The notes under the pieces were generated by a model. That model was given only the letters and a program-made list of their open reading frames with translations. It made no database searches and was not told the origin of the DNA. A stretch of 64,000 nucleotides of DNA from Chloroflexota bacterium (lineage in GTDB: Bacteria; Chloroflexota; Anaerolineae; Aggregatilineales; Phototrophicaceae): positions 1,298,274 to 1,362,273 of the forward strand of contig JACRPS010000003.1 of assembly GCA_016223085.1 (NCBI GenBank), in the 5' to 3' direction. Made by a program: the position numbers and the translations under genes. Below are positions 63,572 through 64,000 of the stretch, piece after piece; the first letter of the stretch is position 1; each line of letters opens with the position of its first letter.

Positions 63572-64000
63572 GGCTTTGCAAAGGCCAAAGTTGTGGTTCT
63601 TGCAATCGAATAGAGGCGTTTTGAGGAAAATCACCTCGCCACTTGTGCCATTTCAAATTTCCCTTGAAAAACACAGGAAGCTGTTGCGCATCGAAAATGT
63701 CGAGCAGTGATTGAACCCAGTCGGCTTTTGGTTGGAAAATACTGCGCCCGCTGGAAGCTGCGCCGATAATCACCCACTCGAACGGCAGGCGTTCGTGGCT
63801 TTGCAACCAGTCCGCAAACACCGATGCAACATCAAACCATAACGGTTCGATACTCATAAATCGAATACTTGCTTCAATTTGCTCCATGTGGCGCAGGTAG
63901 GCTTTCAGCGCCCGCGCACCGCCTTCGAGCTTCATCAAATGTCCAGCGGGCAAACTTACGCCTACCCATACATTTGCGGGAAATGGGTTAAACTCGACCA
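63549..64000 (-). CDS. Phage Gp37/Gp68 (DUF5131, three-Cys-motif) protein, partial
   Basis: The frame is open to the right edge, and the visible C-terminal 149 residues read NPFPANVWVGVSLPAGHL, then SIRFMSIEPLWFD, FEWVIIGAASSGRSIFQPKADW and QLPVFFKGNLKWHKWRGDFP. These match DUF5131/Gp37 proteins, whose N-terminal three-cysteine motif would lie outside the window. This is the known genetic partner of TcmP. It is convergent with tcmP, and the coding ends overlap by about 23 bp. Confidence 0.82.
   Translation of the reverse strand, partial: VEFNPFPANVWVGVSLPAGHLMKLEGGARALKAYLRHMEQIEASIRFMSIEPLWFDVASVFADWLQSHERLPFEWVIIGAASSGRSIFQPKADWVQSLLDIFDAQQLPVFFKGNLKWHKWRGDFPQNASIRLQEPQLWPLQSLKTALAG

Overview
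The window looks like a chromosomal contig from an uncultured Chloroflexota bacterium, most likely Anaerolineae-like. This is inference from gene content: many solute-binding-protein sugar transporters, PIG-L deacetylases, LuxR-type HTH/ATPase/TPR regulators, PAS/GAF histidine kinases, GH31 and other glycoside hydrolases, and oligoendopeptidase F. Base composition is GC-rich, with a high density of short dispersed palindromes. No rRNA, tRNA, CRISPR array or integrase was seen.

Layout. (1) 1-266: end of an FtsX-type ABC permease. (2) 387-12700, all on the minus strand: a catabolic or uptake cluster behind a near-perfect TTGACA/TATAAT promoter at 12750-12777. It holds a PIG-L deacetylase, two tandem sugar-binding proteins, two MalF/MalG-type permeases, a neutral-ceramidase-like amidase, an acyl-CoA ligase, a ROK regulator, a DegT aminotransferase, a cupin and a glycerol-1-phosphate-dehydrogenase-like oxidoreductase. 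Together these suggest uptake, N-deacylation and deamination of an acylated amino sugar or aminocyclitol. (3) 12865-15127: a large glycoside-hydrolase-like protein next to the decayed end of another permease. (4) 15306-18237: a broken LuxR/ATPase/TPR regulator carrying an 8-bp duplication, an inserted palindrome and a deletion. (5) 18252-20230: small genes and a second PIG-L protein. (6) 20344-30331: a LacI regulator divergent from a ribose-type transporter, an aldo/keto reductase, a GH31 alpha-xylosidase, a sugar isomerase and a beta-propeller protein, with a promoter and LacI-type operators in between. (7) 30402-41000: mostly sensors and envelope genes, including two large histidine kinases and a DUF2231-Rieske protein. 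(8) 41506-46597: an iron/thiamine-type transporter without a binding protein, YwiC, an aminoglycoside-kinase-like protein, and a 39-residue protein with its own promoter and terminator. (9) 46801-57718: housekeeping and envelope genes (DsbA-like, RsgA, YihY/BrkB, cytochrome c, aminotransferase, methyltransferase, flippase). (10) 57888-64000: a visibly AT-richer accessory segment with a NotI-family endonuclease and a D12 adenine methyltransferase, then oligoendopeptidase F and two small membrane proteins, then TcmP convergent with a Gp37/Gp68 (DUF5131) gene that runs off the edge.

The strongest 'look again' signals are these: the dispersed palindromes, one of them inside a coding sequence; an 87-bp palindromic repeat present twice; the two frameshifted defence-type genes, one of them at an A_AAA_AAC slippery heptamer; the TcmP/DUF5131 convergent pair; the N-acyl amino sugar-type catabolic operon; and a gene-free transcript-like unit at 48530-48714 whose promoter-like motif recurs at 41095.
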